Shown: positions 27,094-36,605, counted from the first letter of the stretch. The stretch: DNA of 64,000 bases from Acinetobacter proteolyticus (GCF_000367945.1 NZ_KB849177.1:66531-130530); one strand, 5' to 3'. A program made the numbers and translations. The notes: a model not told the origin generated them from the letters alone.

Positions 27094-27498
27094 GTGAAAA
27101 ACCTTTTATTGGGTGTTATTTTTGCATTTGCTTTGGCGGGCTGTACCTCGATTTCAACCATGTCGCCTGCTCAATTTAACCAGCTTACCACGACCCAGAT
27201 TCCATTTGCTGGAAATTGGACGGGGAAAGTTGGGCCTTCCACTGCCGTGTTAAATTTGAATCGTCAAGGCCATGGTGGGCTATGCATTGATGATGGTAAG
27301 GAGCGTATGTCCTATCAGGTCAAATTGGTTGACCAGGTACTGTATAGCGATAAAGGGATAAAGTTTAAGGTTAATGCATTAAACGATCGTAATGCCAAAA
27401 TTCACATGAGTTTATTGGGTGTTGGGGCAACATTGGATCTGAATAAAGATGATCAGTTACTGAACGCGACAGCAGCCTGTAAACAGGCACTTCATTAA
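27094..27498 (+). CDS. Lipoprotein of unknown function
   Basis: I prefer the GTG at 27094, with AGGTGA eight bases upstream; GTG 27085 and ATG 27088 overlap that site and only add two or three residues. The protein begins with a lipoprotein signal ending in the lipobox LAGC, so it should be lipid-anchored in the envelope. The mature part of about 115 residues contains FAGNWTGKVGPSTAVLNL, which suggests a small beta-barrel or lipocalin-like fold. Followed by a MarC gene. Function unknown. Confidence 0.65.
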   Translation: MKNLLLGVIFAFALAGCTSISTMSPAQFNQLTTTQIPFAGNWTGKVGPSTAVLNLNRQGHGGLCIDDGKERMSYQVKLVDQVLYSDKGIKFKVNALNDRNAKIHMSLLGVGATLDLNKDDQLLNATAACKQALH

Positions 27499-27573
27499 GC
27501 CTGTATTTGGGTTTCATAGCTTTGCCTGAGTAAGCAGGCAGATAATTTTTTCCGCAGATGAAAAGAGAGTATT

Positions 27574-28197
27574 ATGTTTTCTCCTTATATTCATGCATTT
27601 GCATTGTTTTTCTCATTGCTTAATCCCTTCCTGATGAGTGTTTATATGGTGGGGATGATTCGGAATACCGATGCCAAAATTTTTAGCAAAGCGCTGATCC
27701 AAGGTAGTTTAATTGCCTTTGGGGTGTTTGTCCTATTTGCGTGGGGTGGGGAAAATATTTTTAGCCGCTATTTGAATGTTCGTTTTGAGTCTTTTCAAAT
27801 TTTTGGTGGTCTAATTTTCTTGGTGATTGGTTATCGCTATGTGTTCCAAGGGGCTGAAACCATTGGCGAGATGCGCGGCGCACCTGAACATTTAGCTGGT
27901 ACGATTGCCATGCCATTTATGATTGGTCCTGGGACCATCAGTGCCGCCGTGGTGACTGGCGTCAGTGTCCCTTTTACAGGGGCGATGGCCGTGATTGCCC
28001 TCACTTTGATTTTGACCTGTAGTATTTTAATTTTAATGAAGTTTGGCCATGATCACTTACGTTATAAGCATGCAAAATATATTGATCGCTATTTTGATAT
28101 TGTCGGGCGCTTATCTGCTTTGCTGATTGGTACGATTGCTGTAGATATGATTGTTAATGGTGTGGTGGGCTTGATTCGTTCTGCCAATCTGACTTAA
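27574..28197 (+). CDS. MarC-family integral membrane protein
   Basis: A 207-residue protein with six membrane helices. The opening FALFFSLLNPFLMSVYM and the mid-protein IAMPFMIGPGTISAAVV are the paired NP and GPG motifs of the MarC/UPF0056 family. MarC proteins were once linked to multiple antibiotic resistance, but that was not borne out, and their substrate is unknown. Single gene, start preceded by GAGAG. Length is normal for the family. Confidence 0.85.
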   Translation: MFSPYIHAFALFFSLLNPFLMSVYMVGMIRNTDAKIFSKALIQGSLIAFGVFVLFAWGGENIFSRYLNVRFESFQIFGGLIFLVIGYRYVFQGAETIGEMRGAPEHLAGTIAMPFMIGPGTISAAVVTGVSVPFTGAMAVIALTLILTCSILILMKFGHDHLRYKHAKYIDRYFDIVGRLSALLIGTIAVDMIVNGVVGLIRSANLT

Positions 28198-28425
28198 TCG
28201 CGTCTTAGCTTGAGTTAATTCACAGAAATTGAAGCTGTTTTTATTGTATTTATGATGCTCTCGTTTGAGGAGAATAGTTGGATAAGACAGCTTCATTGTC
28301 ATTATTTTGAATTGAATGGTAGAAAGGTTATAAAAATAATTGATGATGTTTTATGGTTTTGCGCATATTTTTACACGCATGAATGAACGATAATAACAAT
28401 GTTGCATTCTCAATGAGCTCTTCCC

Positions 28426-28944
28426 ATGTACCAATTAGATCAAGCAAACCAAGCACCTGATGACCAGTCAGAGTTGACAATGACGGTTTTGATGACACCT
28501 GATATGGCAAACTTTTCAGGTAATGTTCATGGCGGAACAATTCTCAAATTACTCGATCAAGTGGCCTATGCCTGCGCTAGCCGATATTCAGGTAGCTATG
28601 TGGTGACTTTGTCCGTTGATCGTGTCAATTTTAAAGAACCGATTTATGTGGGTGAGCTGGTAACGTTTCTTGCCAGTGTCAATCATGTCGGTCGTACCTC
28701 GATGGAAATCGGTATTCGCGTAGAAGCACAACATATCCAGAATAGAACCATTCGCCATACCAATACTTGTTATTTCACCATGGTAGCGGTGGATGAGCAG
28801 CGTAAGCCAAAAGAAGTCCCGCAATTAAATTTAGATACGGAATGGAAGCGTTGCCGTTTCGAAGCTGCTGAGCAACGTAAGGCAACACGTTTGCAAGAGG
28901 TTCATCAACCTTCATGCAGTGTGTTCAAGAAGACGCAGTGTTAA
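28426..28944 (+). CDS. Acyl-CoA thioesterase (hotdog fold, YciA-like)
   Basis: A 172-residue hotdog protein. The DMANFSGNVHGGTILKLLD segment (residues 26-44) contains the active-site region of YciA/BACH-type thioesterases, with a catalytic Asp/Glu helix after HGG, and VVTLSVDRVNFKEPI follows as the central strand. Such enzymes hydrolyse acyl-CoA to free acid and CoA in the cytoplasm. The C-terminal tail of about 40 residues is polar and extra to the fold. It is followed by a terminator. Substrate range cannot be read from sequence. Confidence 0.85.
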   Translation: MYQLDQANQAPDDQSELTMTVLMTPDMANFSGNVHGGTILKLLDQVAYACASRYSGSYVVTLSVDRVNFKEPIYVGELVTFLASVNHVGRTSMEIGIRVEAQHIQNRTIRHTNTCYFTMVAVDEQRKPKEVPQLNLDTEWKRCRFEAAEQRKATRLQEVHQPSCSVFKKTQC

Positions 28945-28966
28945 GTTCCTGGTGTACGAGCCATTA

Positions 28967-29004
28967 AAAAAGATCGAACCGCAGCATGGTTCGATCTTTT
29001 TTTT
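28967..29004 (+). terminator. Rho-independent terminator
   Basis: AAGATCGAACC-GCAGCAT-GGTTCGATCTT hairpin followed by eight T residues, just after the thioesterase gene. Confidence 0.9.
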
Positions 29005-29077
29005 ACATTGGTAATGAAGTAAGGGTTAAGTCATTACAAATGTGAGTCTAAGGAACTGGAGGAACCTTGAGATCTAA

Positions 29078-29272
29078 TTAGTTTGTTGGTGCTGGTGTAG
29101 ATGCAGGCGCTTCAGTTGCTGTTGCATCAGTTGCAGCTTGACCTTGAGTTTCAGGTTGTTCTTGAGTTGAAACAACAACTTTTTCTTCAGTTTGTTGTTC
29201 TACTGGCGCTGCAAATGTAGATGCAGCTGCAAGAGTAAGTGTAGTCGCAAGAACAGTTTTGATAAGTTTCAT
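29078..29272 (-). CDS. Small secreted Ala/Thr/Gln-rich protein
   Basis: Starting at 29272 (AAGGA upstream) gives 64 residues: a textbook Sec signal peptide (MKLIKTVLATTLTLAAAS, cleavage after TFA-A) and a mature tail of about 43 residues that is low-complexity, rich in Gln, Glu, Thr, Ala and Pro. A longer in-frame start at 29398 would bury the signal peptide and is unlikely. The mature part is probably disordered and periplasmic. No family known to me. Confidence 0.65.
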   Translation of the reverse strand: MKLIKTVLATTLTLAAASTFAAPVEQQTEEKVVVSTQEQPETQGQAATDATATEAPASTPAPTN

Positions 29273-29750
29273 GTTTGGCATCCTTATTTCATTTAAAATA
29301 ACAACCGCAATAGGAAGATTCAGTTTATCCAAATCTCTCAATTTCGGCATGAGGTCCATGCTATGTGCCAATCCAATTTGCGGCAATATTCTTAACAATC
29401 TATTACGTCTATCTTAACAATATGAAATATTGCATCCTGTTTTGTAGGTGCTGTGTAAAATAGCATGGAGAAATTAAGGATGAAAATGTATGGAAATATG
29501 TTTTTGTGATTAAAAAATAATCGCTAATTTTACGTGTTTTAAACATTAAGTTTGCTTTTCTAAAAAATGCTTAATTGAATAAAACATTTATATTGAATAT
29601 TTAAATAAGATTTTTAGATTTAGTTTGTGATGTATATCACTTTATTTTTACTTGATGGGGTTTTGGTCTAATTGTCAGTGAGGTTATTCTTTATTTTATT
29701 TCATCGATTTTTCTCTTTAGAATGAAATAAATTTTTAATGCGAGTCTATC
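29273..29750. other. Divergent intergenic region
   Basis: About 480 bases between the small secreted protein and the YeiR-like gene. The right half is very AT-rich and contains TGATGTATATCACTTT near 29,626, which resembles a CRP-type (TGTGA-N6-TCACA) half match, not a good one. No gene seen. Confidence 0.35.
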
Positions 29751-30788
29751 GTGAAGCTTATTGCTCCGAAAACAGTCCCTACTCATATTATTTCTGGCTT
29801 TTTAGGTGCAGGTAAGACCACGTTATTACAGCATTTATTGAGTCAAAAGCCTGAGCATGAAGTCTGGGCAGTTCTGATGAATGAATTTGGACAAATTGGT
29901 GTTGACCAGCAACTGATTACCCATCAGCAAGGTTATGCGGTCAAAGAACTGCTAGGGGGCTGTTTGTGTTGTAGCAGTCAATTACCTATGCAGATTGCAC
30001 TTTCTCGCCTGCTGAGTGAAAGCAAACCTGATCGTTTATTTATCGAACCAACAGGTTTAGGACATCCTGCACAATTATTGGAACAACTGACTGAACCCCA
30101 TTGGCAAAGTAGCTTAGACATGCGGGCTTTGGTGATTGTTGTGGATGGCAGTCGCCTACATGATCGGAATTGGGTCAAACAGAACTTATATAGTGACCAA
30201 TTAAAAGCTGCACAAATCGTGGTGTTGTCGCATACCGATTGTATGACCGCAGCACATCATCAAGCGTATGGCGATTTAAAACAAGAGTATGAAACCTATG
30301 TTCAGTTTTGGATAGAAGCCGAACATGGGCAGGTGCAGATTCAGCAAATTGATATTGCGCAGCAGCCGCTACAACGTCAAATTCAACCTTTATTAAAGTT
30401 GCAACAAGTGCAGGGAGCGACTGAACAACTGCCAGAAATAAAGCAGCTTCCATATCATTATGTTGAAACGGCTCAGGGCTATACGGTCGCAGGTTGGAAA
30501 TTTCCTAAACGCTGGCAGTTTAATTTCTATGATCTGTTGGATCTGTTATGTGCACAACAGGATTGGGTACGAATTAAAGGCATATTTAACACTGAGCAAG
30601 GTTGGAAAAGTTTTAATTTTAATCCGCAGCAGTTTAATTATAAGTCGGCCGAGGAGAGCGTCGATAATCGCATTGAAGTCATTTGTCAGTCAACACGTGA
30701 CTGGTTGGCTTTTGAAACACAATTATTGCAGTGCCGTATCGATCCGATTGATGATCAACATAATCAAATCGCACATGCTTCTCAGTAA
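29751..30788 (+). CDS. YeiR-like G3E (COG0523) zinc-linked GTPase
   Basis: A 345-residue protein starting at GTG. GFLGAGKT (16-23) is the GTPase P-loop; GGCLCCSSQ (C71, C73, C74) is the CxCC metal motif of G3E/COG0523 proteins; FIEPTGLGHP at about 100 is shared with E. coli YeiR. These proteins bind GTP and zinc and are thought to deliver metal or respond to zinc shortage. A C-terminal CobW_C-like domain follows (about 235-330). Length fits YeiR more than the longer ZigA. No clear Zur box was found upstream. It leads into yaeQ 54 bases later. Confidence 0.85.
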   Translation: MKLIAPKTVPTHIISGFLGAGKTTLLQHLLSQKPEHEVWAVLMNEFGQIGVDQQLITHQQGYAVKELLGGCLCCSSQLPMQIALSRLLSESKPDRLFIEPTGLGHPAQLLEQLTEPHWQSSLDMRALVIVVDGSRLHDRNWVKQNLYSDQLKAAQIVVLSHTDCMTAAHHQAYGDLKQEYETYVQFWIEAEHGQVQIQQIDIAQQPLQRQIQPLLKLQQVQGATEQLPEIKQLPYHYVETAQGYTVAGWKFPKRWQFNFYDLLDLLCAQQDWVRIKGIFNTEQGWKSFNFNPQQFNYKSAEESVDNRIEVICQSTRDWLAFETQLLQCRIDPIDDQHNQIAHASQ

Positions 30789-30842
30789 AATAGAGTATGC
30801 TTAGCGCCAAATTTGAGAACACTGAATTTAAGAGTATCGTTT

Positions 30843-31373
30843 ATGGCGCTAAAAGCAACAATATATAAGGCAGATCTGAATATCGCCAATATGGATGAGC
30901 ATATCTATGCAGATTATCAGCTCACACTTGCTCAGCATCCTTCTGAAACCATTGAACGTTTAATGGTGCGTATTCTGGCTTATGCACGTTTTGCCGATGA
31001 ACGTTTAGAGTTCACCAAAGACTTATTTGAAACCGATGAACCTGCATTATGGCAAAAAGATCTGACTGGATTATTGGAAAAGTGGCTTGAAGTCGGTTGC
31101 CCATCTGAAGATAAAGTGAAAAAAGCCAGTGCGCGTTGCAAACAGGTTGCAGTGGTGACCTATGGTTCTCAGTCAGATGATTGGTGGCAGAAGAATACCA
31201 AGATTAAAACCTTGAGCAATGTGCAAGTGTGGCAATTGGCTCCACAAACTACGCAGGCACTTGAGGGCTTATGCGAACGTACCATGCAATTGCAGTTGAA
31301 TATTATGGATGGCGAATGGACTTTGTTAAGTGAGCAAGGTCAAGTCGACATTCAGTGGCAGCAATTGCAATAA
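30843..31373 (+). CDS. yaeQ: YaeQ-family protein
   Basis: I start at ATG 30843 (MALKATIYKADLNIANMD), the family's standard N-terminus; an in-frame upstream start at 30813 adds ten residues that other YaeQ proteins lack. The 176-residue protein matches YaeQ in length and in RLMVRILAYARFADE and the WLEVGCPSEDKVKKAS region. YaeQ has a compact PD-(D/E)XK-like fold; E. coli YaeQ was linked to haemolysin-related expression, but its function is unsettled. The gene lies between the YeiR-like and FKBP genes, all on the same strand with short gaps, so co-transcription is likely. Confidence 0.85.
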   Translation: MALKATIYKADLNIANMDEHIYADYQLTLAQHPSETIERLMVRILAYARFADERLEFTKDLFETDEPALWQKDLTGLLEKWLEVGCPSEDKVKKASARCKQVAVVTYGSQSDDWWQKNTKIKTLSNVQVWQLAPQTTQALEGLCERTMQLQLNIMDGEWTLLSEQGQVDIQWQQLQ

Positions 31374-31403
31374 TTTTAGTCTGAGTGATGTGGAGAGATA
31401 GAA

Positions 31404-31745
31404 ATGAGCGCAGAATTAGAAATCATTGACTTGAAAGTAGGTGAAGGCAAAGAAGCGGTTCGTGGTGCTTTGATCACGACTCACTATACCGGTTGGTTGG
31501 AAGATGGAACCAAGTTTGACTCGTCTTTAGATCGTGGCAACTACTTTGAAACCGTGATTGGTACAGGCCGTGTGATTAAAGGCTGGGATCAGGGTATTAT
31601 GGGGATGCGTGTGGGTGGAAAGCGTAAGCTGATTGTGCCTGCACATTTGGCCTATGGCTCACGTAAAATGGGTAAGATTATTCCTGCCAATGCCAATCTG
31701 ACTTTCGAAATTGAACTATTCGATGTGAAAACACGCGACGAATAA
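31404..31745 (+). CDS. FKBP-type peptidyl-prolyl cis-trans isomerase
   Basis: A 113-residue single-domain FKBP. VHYTGWLEDGTKFDSS-type text (here THYTGWLEDGTKFDSS), VIKGWDQGIMGMRVGGKR and LAYGSRKMG are the three family blocks, with the active-site Tyr, Phe, Asp and Trp in place. No signal peptide, so cytoplasmic; it speeds proline isomerisation in folding proteins. GGAGAG precedes the ATG. A stem-loop terminator follows. Confidence 0.93.
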   Translation: MSAELEIIDLKVGEGKEAVRGALITTHYTGWLEDGTKFDSSLDRGNYFETVIGTGRVIKGWDQGIMGMRVGGKRKLIVPAHLAYGSRKMGKIIPANANLTFEIELFDVKTRDE

Positions 31746-31767
31746 CCAGTTTGGATTGAGTAAATTG

Positions 31768-31804
31768 AAGCGATTTGGTTTATTTTTAGACTAAATCGCT
31801 TTAA
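31768..31804 (+). terminator. Stem-loop terminator
   Basis: AAGCGATTTGGTTTA pairs with TAGACTAAATCGCTT around a T-rich loop, followed by TTAAAA. It closes the yeiR-like/yaeQ/FKBP run. Confidence 0.65.
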
Positions 31805-32113
31805 AATCATAAAGATAAAATAATATTAATAATTGTATAATAAGGTTTTGATTTTAAAAACATTTCTTTTATCTGAATTTTATTACAGCCCAAGAAAAAT
31901 ATATTGATTCTGTATACAGTCCTGTATATCTTTGAGTTAAAAGAGCAATTTTTCTATGGCCCTTATTGTTAAAGCATAAATCTGTACGCTCAGGGTGTGA
32001 AATATTGTACTTCAGACGACTATACATTGATGGGGGTAAGTCAGTTATAGTCTATCGATGATAAAAAATGCCGCAAAAAGTAATGATAAGAATTTGAGTG
32101 AGTAGAGGTTGTT
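31805..32113. other. Intergenic region, no gene seen
   Basis: About 310 AT-rich bases holding TGTATACAGTCCTGTATA near 31,910, a near-inverted repeat that could be an operator. Nothing else recognisable. Confidence 0.35.
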
Positions 32114-32515
32114 ATGAATGATTATTTGGATATCACTGCATCTGAACTATTAAGAGAGTTAGATCATTTTTTTCTGATTGATACCCATGATGGCGCCCAG
32201 ACTGGTTTTTGGGTCAATGAAAAAGCATTGACAGATAAACACTACTGGATGGATGGCGACTATAAGGTTGAAATCTTGAGATCCTTACAGCCTTCGCATC
32301 AATATGCGCCACATGACTATAAAATCACGCGTTTGGCCGTGGGCGAAAATGATAGTAATGTGGTGTTATTGGACTATGACGGGGTGCATAAAAAAATCCA
32401 GACCTTTCGTCGAGGTGAGTGGGTGAACCGTCTGAATAAATATTTTTATCAAAAAGAGCGTCACTATTTACAGCAGCTTGCAGATGATCCCAACTTTCAA
32501 TTAATTCAGTATTAA
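32114..32515 (+). CDS. Hypothetical acidic cytoplasmic protein
   Basis: A 133-residue protein with AGAGG before the ATG. No signal peptide, membrane helix or motif; mixed alpha/beta with many aromatics (FWVNE, HYWMDGDYKVE). It occupies the place just before pgaB where pgaA would be expected, but shows no porin character and is far too short. Function unknown. Confidence 0.6.
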   Translation: MNDYLDITASELLRELDHFFLIDTHDGAQTGFWVNEKALTDKHYWMDGDYKVEILRSLQPSHQYAPHDYKITRLAVGENDSNVVLLDYDGVHKKIQTFRRGEWVNRLNKYFYQKERHYLQQLADDPNFQLIQY

Positions 32516-32771
32516 TATCATGCCGTGATGTTCAAATGCCCCTAATTCAAATCTTGGAATAGGGGTGAGTGTGCTTACCAAAAAATATTCAATTAAAATG
32601 TGATTGATTTCATAAAAAATACATTTAAGTTTATTTTCAGCTTTTAAAATTATAAATACAATCCGTACTTCCAGCTGACCATTCAAAAACATCTTATCTG
32701 TCCATAAAATTGTAAGATGATGCAGGCATGATCTGCGATCAGCGAATTTCTAATCTTGAGACGATATCTCT

Positions 32772-34769
32772 ATGACAACACGTTTAGTGTCCCCAACTTT
32801 AAAAACTGTTTTAGGTCTTGTGTTTGGGGTGGTTGCCAGCACCACAACGTTTGCGGCAAATCCAAAAATTGATGCAACCACATTGACGGTCATTGGGTAT
32901 CACGAAATCACAGAACGCAAAGATGCCTTGATTCCAAGTTATGCCGTGACAGCAAAGCAGTTCGGTGAACATATTGATTGGCTAAAAAAGAATGGCTATC
33001 ACTTTATTAATGTTGATCAACTGATTAAGGCACATCAAGGTAAATATAAACTGCCGACTAAGCCTGTGTTGCTTACTGTTGATGATGGCTATCAATCCTT
33101 CTATCAAAATGCCTATCCGATTATTCGTGCGAAAAAGGTTCCAGTGGTTTTAGCTGTCGTGGGTTCTTGGTTAGAGCCTAAAGCGGATCAGAAAGTTGAC
33201 TTTGGTGGTGAGCTGATTGAGCGTAATAAAATCCTGAGTTGGGATGAGCTTAAGGAAATGCAGAGCAGTGGTCTGGTCGAAATCGCCAGCCACAGTTACC
33301 ATTTACATCAAGGTGTTAATGGTAATCCACAAGGAAACTCTGAACCTGCTGCGATTACGCGTATTTATGACCCTAAAACTAAAAGTTATGAAAGTGATGC
33401 TGCTTATCAAGCCCGTGTTTATCAAGATTTAAAAAAGAACAATGACCTCTTAAAATCACATGGTTTACGTTCACCTCGTGTGATGGTCTGGCCATATGGT
33501 CGCTATAATATGCAATTGGTACAAACCTCCAAACAGTTGGGGATGCCGATTACCATTACTTTGGATGATGGAGCAGACCACGCTAAGCAATCGTTACAAA
33601 ACATGAGTCGTATTCTGATTCAGGGCAATATGTCAACCACGGCCTTGGCGCAAGAGATCAAGAACCGCGAACTGAATCTAAATGACAATAATCGACCACA
33701 AAAAATTATGCATGTCGATTTAGACTATATTTATGATCCAGATGAGAAGCAGCAAGAACGTAATCTTGATCATTTGATTGATCGTATTAATGGCATGGGC
33801 GTGAACACAGTCTATTTACAAGCGTTTTCTGATCCAGATGCCAACGGTTCTGCGGATATGGTGTATTTCCCAAATCGCCATATTCCGATGCGTGCAGATT
33901 TGTTTAATCGTGTGGCTTGGCAAATTCAAACCCGTACACCTGTACAGCGTCTATATGCCTGGATGCCACTTTTGGCTTGGGAACTGCCTAAGTCTGATCC
34001 TGTGTCAAAAGATTTAGTGGAAACCCAGCAAGCCAAAGCGGGTGAGCATTTAAATATGGGCTATATCCGTCTCAGTCCATTCTCGCCAGAAGCGCGTCAG
34101 ACCATTAAGGAAATTTATCAGGATTTGGCTAAATCAACGCCGTTTGATGGCTTGTTGTTCCATGATGATGTGACCTTGTCCGACTATGAAGATGCCAGTC
34201 CTGATGCGTTGGCTGCGTATGCAAAACAAGGCTTACCAACAGATCTGGCCAAAATCCGTGACAACGATGCAGATTTGCAAAAATGGACAGCATATAAAAC
34301 CAATTATTTAGATGATTTTGCAATGGAGTTGGCAGGAGAGGTACGTCAGTATCAGCCGTTTTTGGTGACTGCCCGTAATTTATATGCACAGGTGGCTTTA
34401 AATGCTTATGCGGAAAACTGGTATGCACAATCTTTAGAGCAATCACTAAATCGTTATGATTTTACTGCGATTATGGCGATGCCTTATATGGAGCAATCGG
34501 ACAATCCTGCAAAATTTTATTCAGACATTATGAATCGCGTGAAGCAGTATCCAAACGGCATTAAAAAGACCGTGATGGAATTACAGGCGGTGAATTGGCG
34601 CAATGACCAAAAAGTACCCTCTGAAGAAATGGCAGCAACGATTAAGTCCTTATACGAGCAAGGTGCAATGCACGTGGCCTATTATCCAGATGATCCGATC
34701 AAAGGTCATCCAGAGGTCGAAACAATGCGTAAGGCTTTTGGTCTAAAATCATCTCAATTAATACCATAG
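32772..34769 (+). CDS. pgaB: PgaB, poly-beta-1,6-N-acetylglucosamine N-deacetylase
   Basis: A 665-residue two-domain PgaB, the usual length. Residues 1-29 are a Sec signal peptide (cleavage near TTFAA). The NodB deacetylase domain (about 38-300) has TVDDGY and SHSYHLH, its metal and base motifs. The second domain (about 310-660) is the glycoside-hydrolase-like PGA-binding domain with FHDDVT and MEQSDNPAKF. It removes some acetyl groups from PGA so the polymer can leave the periplasm and act in biofilm. E. coli PgaB is a lipoprotein; this one has no lipobox cysteine. First gene of a pgaBCD run. Confidence 0.93.
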   Translation: MTTRLVSPTLKTVLGLVFGVVASTTTFAANPKIDATTLTVIGYHEITERKDALIPSYAVTAKQFGEHIDWLKKNGYHFINVDQLIKAHQGKYKLPTKPVLLTVDDGYQSFYQNAYPIIRAKKVPVVLAVVGSWLEPKADQKVDFGGELIERNKILSWDELKEMQSSGLVEIASHSYHLHQGVNGNPQGNSEPAAITRIYDPKTKSYESDAAYQARVYQDLKKNNDLLKSHGLRSPRVMVWPYGRYNMQLVQTSKQLGMPITITLDDGADHAKQSLQNMSRILIQGNMSTTALAQEIKNRELNLNDNNRPQKIMHVDLDYIYDPDEKQQERNLDHLIDRINGMGVNTVYLQAFSDPDANGSADMVYFPNRHIPMRADLFNRVAWQIQTRTPVQRLYAWMPLLAWELPKSDPVSKDLVETQQAKAGEHLNMGYIRLSPFSPEARQTIKEIYQDLAKSTPFDGLLFHDDVTLSDYEDASPDALAAYAKQGLPTDLAKIRDNDADLQKWTAYKTNYLDDFAMELAGEVRQYQPFLVTARNLYAQVALNAYAENWYAQSLEQSLNRYDFTAIMAMPYMEQSDNPAKFYSDIMNRVKQYPNGIKKTVMELQAVNWRNDQKVPSEEMAATIKSLYEQGAMHVAYYPDDPIKGHPEVETMRKAFGLKSSQLIP

Positions 34770-34782
34770 TCGAGTAATGTAG

Positions 34783-36039
34783 ATGAGTTGGATTGCTTTA
34801 TTGTGGTCATACGCCATTAAGTTTGTTTTTTACTATCCATTATTTATGTCGTATTTGTGGATGGTCGGGGCAATCATTTTCTACTGGAGAGAGCGCCAAG
34901 ACCCTCCTTATCAGCAACCTGCAGCTTTGCCCGAATATCCCAAAGTCGCGGTATTGGTTCCTTGTTTTAATGAAGGGGACAATGCTGAAGAAACCATTAG
35001 CCATGCACTGAAATTAGATTATCCCAATTTTGAAGTGATCGCGATTAATGATGGTAGTTCTGACAATACAGGTGAGGTGTTAGATCGATTGGCCACGCAG
35101 TATGAAAAATTACGTGTGGTACATCTGGCACAAAACCAAGGTAAGGCGATGGGTCTGCAAGCGGGAAGCTTGATGACAGATGCAGAATTCCTGATCGGGA
35201 TTGATGGGGATGCATTGCTAGATCCACATGCGGCTAAATGGATGATGCGACATTTCTTGGAAGACCCAACGGTGGCTGCCGTCACGGGGAATCCACGTAT
35301 TCGAACTCGTTCGACCTTGCTTGGACGGATTCAGGTCGGGGAGTTTTCCTCAATCGTCGGTATGATCAAACGCGCACAACGGACCTTTGGTCGTTTATTT
35401 ACGGTATCGGGGGTGATTACTGCCTTTCGTAAAAGCGCCGTGCACCAAGTCGACTATTGGTCACCAAATATGTTGACTGAAGACATCGACATCACTTGGA
35501 AGTTGCAGCGCGCAGGTTGGGATGTCCGTTTTGAGCCAAATGCCTTGGTCTGGATATTGATGCCTGAAACCTTAAATGGGTTGTGGAAGCAACGTCTACG
35601 TTGGGCCATGGGCGGTGCACAGGTTTTGGTTAAAAATATTGACGTATTTTTAAAGCCTAAACTTAATTTTTTATGGCCGTTGATGTTTGAACTGTGTTTG
35701 ACACTCATTTGGTCATATTTGATGCTTATTATGGCGGTGATCTGGTTATTGCATTTTATTTTAGCAATCCCAGCTTTGGCGATCGTGAGTTCACCATTTT
35801 TACCTTATGGTAGTGGAATTTTATTAGGGGCGACCTGTTTAATTCAGTTTGCTTTAAGCAAATGGATGGATAGTCGTTATGAACCAAACCTTGGGAAAAA
35901 TTATTATTGGATGATTTGGTACCCGTTTGTGTTTTGGTTGATCACAATTACTGCTACAATCGTCGCCTTTCCAAAGGTACTGTTGCGTAATGATGAGAAA
36001 CGTGCCCGTTGGATTAGCCCAGATCGTGGAATTCGTTGA
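34783..36039 (+). CDS. pgaC: PgaC, PGA synthase glycosyltransferase
   Basis: A 418-residue GT2 glycosyltransferase. An N-terminal membrane helix precedes the catalytic core: VPCFNEGDNAEET, AINDGSSDN, IDGDALLD (the D-x-D type metal site), LTEDIDIT (TED base) and QRLRWAMGG (QxxRW). Three or four further membrane helices follow from about residue 290. It polymerises UDP-N-acetylglucosamine into PGA at the inner membrane and exports the chain with PgaD. It starts 13 bases after pgaB. Confidence 0.95.
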   Translation: MSWIALLWSYAIKFVFYYPLFMSYLWMVGAIIFYWRERQDPPYQQPAALPEYPKVAVLVPCFNEGDNAEETISHALKLDYPNFEVIAINDGSSDNTGEVLDRLATQYEKLRVVHLAQNQGKAMGLQAGSLMTDAEFLIGIDGDALLDPHAAKWMMRHFLEDPTVAAVTGNPRIRTRSTLLGRIQVGEFSSIVGMIKRAQRTFGRLFTVSGVITAFRKSAVHQVDYWSPNMLTEDIDITWKLQRAGWDVRFEPNALVWILMPETLNGLWKQRLRWAMGGAQVLVKNIDVFLKPKLNFLWPLMFELCLTLIWSYLMLIMAVIWLLHFILAIPALAIVSSPFLPYGSGILLGATCLIQFALSKWMDSRYEPNLGKNYYWMIWYPFVFWLITITATIVAFPKVLLRNDEKRARWISPDRGIR

Positions 36040-36072
36040 ATCGAAAAGATTCATTTTGCTGAGTAAAAAGCA

Positions 36073-36489
36073 ATGAAAGCAGACAGCTTGATTATTGATG
36101 TACGTCGCCAACTCCCATGGCATAAGCGTTACTTCTCGACCACCACCACTGCAATGATGTGGGCGGGGTGGTTACTGTTATGGCGTCCATTTATTTTGGT
36201 ATGGGTGTTGGTTGAATTACAAAAGACCCATATCGCTCAACGTTTGATGACTGCATTTAGTGATGGCATTGAGCATGGCATAACTGCATTATTTATGTGT
36301 GCGATCGCACTATTGTTATGGGGTTTATTACCTGCAAAACGTGTGCATAAAAAGCATGCTGTTGAAAAGACACTTCCTGATTATGCACGTTATTTTGAAT
36401 TAGCTGAGCAAGAAATTCAGGTTGGACGTCAGCAGAAAGTCAGCATCGTTCATCACGATGAGAATGGTAAAATTATTCGCGTAGAATAA
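36073..36489 (+). CDS. pgaD: PgaD, PGA synthesis accessory membrane protein
   Basis: A 138-residue protein with two membrane helices (about 28-55 and 75-95) and a polar C-terminal tail, the PgaD plan. It partners PgaC at the inner membrane and in E. coli is needed for c-di-GMP control of synthesis. It follows pgaC by 33 bases. PgaD is poorly conserved, so the call rests on position, topology and size more than on sequence motifs. Confidence 0.85.
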   Translation: MKADSLIIDVRRQLPWHKRYFSTTTTAMMWAGWLLLWRPFILVWVLVELQKTHIAQRLMTAFSDGIEHGITALFMCAIALLLWGLLPAKRVHKKHAVEKTLPDYARYFELAEQEIQVGRQQKVSIVHHDENGKIIRVE

Positions 36490-36519
36490 TAGCTATTGTT
36501 CTGACTCGAAAAATATCGA

Positions 36520-36551
36520 ATGCCTTAATTAAAGAAATTAAGGCATTTTTT
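36520..36551 (+). terminator. Terminator of pgaBCD
   Basis: TGCCTTAATT-AAAGA-AATTAAGGCA hairpin followed by six T residues. Confidence 0.88.
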
Positions 36552-36577
36552 ATGATCTGGTCTTAAATTTTAAACAT

Positions 36578-36605
36578 AAAAAAACCAGCTTACGCTGGAT
36601 TTTTA
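36578..36605 (-). terminator. Terminator of tRNA-Leu copy 1
   Basis: On the minus strand AATCCAGC-GTAA-GCTGGTTTTTTT forms a short hairpin with a T run, about 30 bases past the tRNA 3' end. Confidence 0.75.

Noticed and set aside
29626..29641. A CRP-type site upstream of the YeiR-like gene
   Set aside because: TGATGTATATCACT lacks the TGTGA half-site and is too weak to call.
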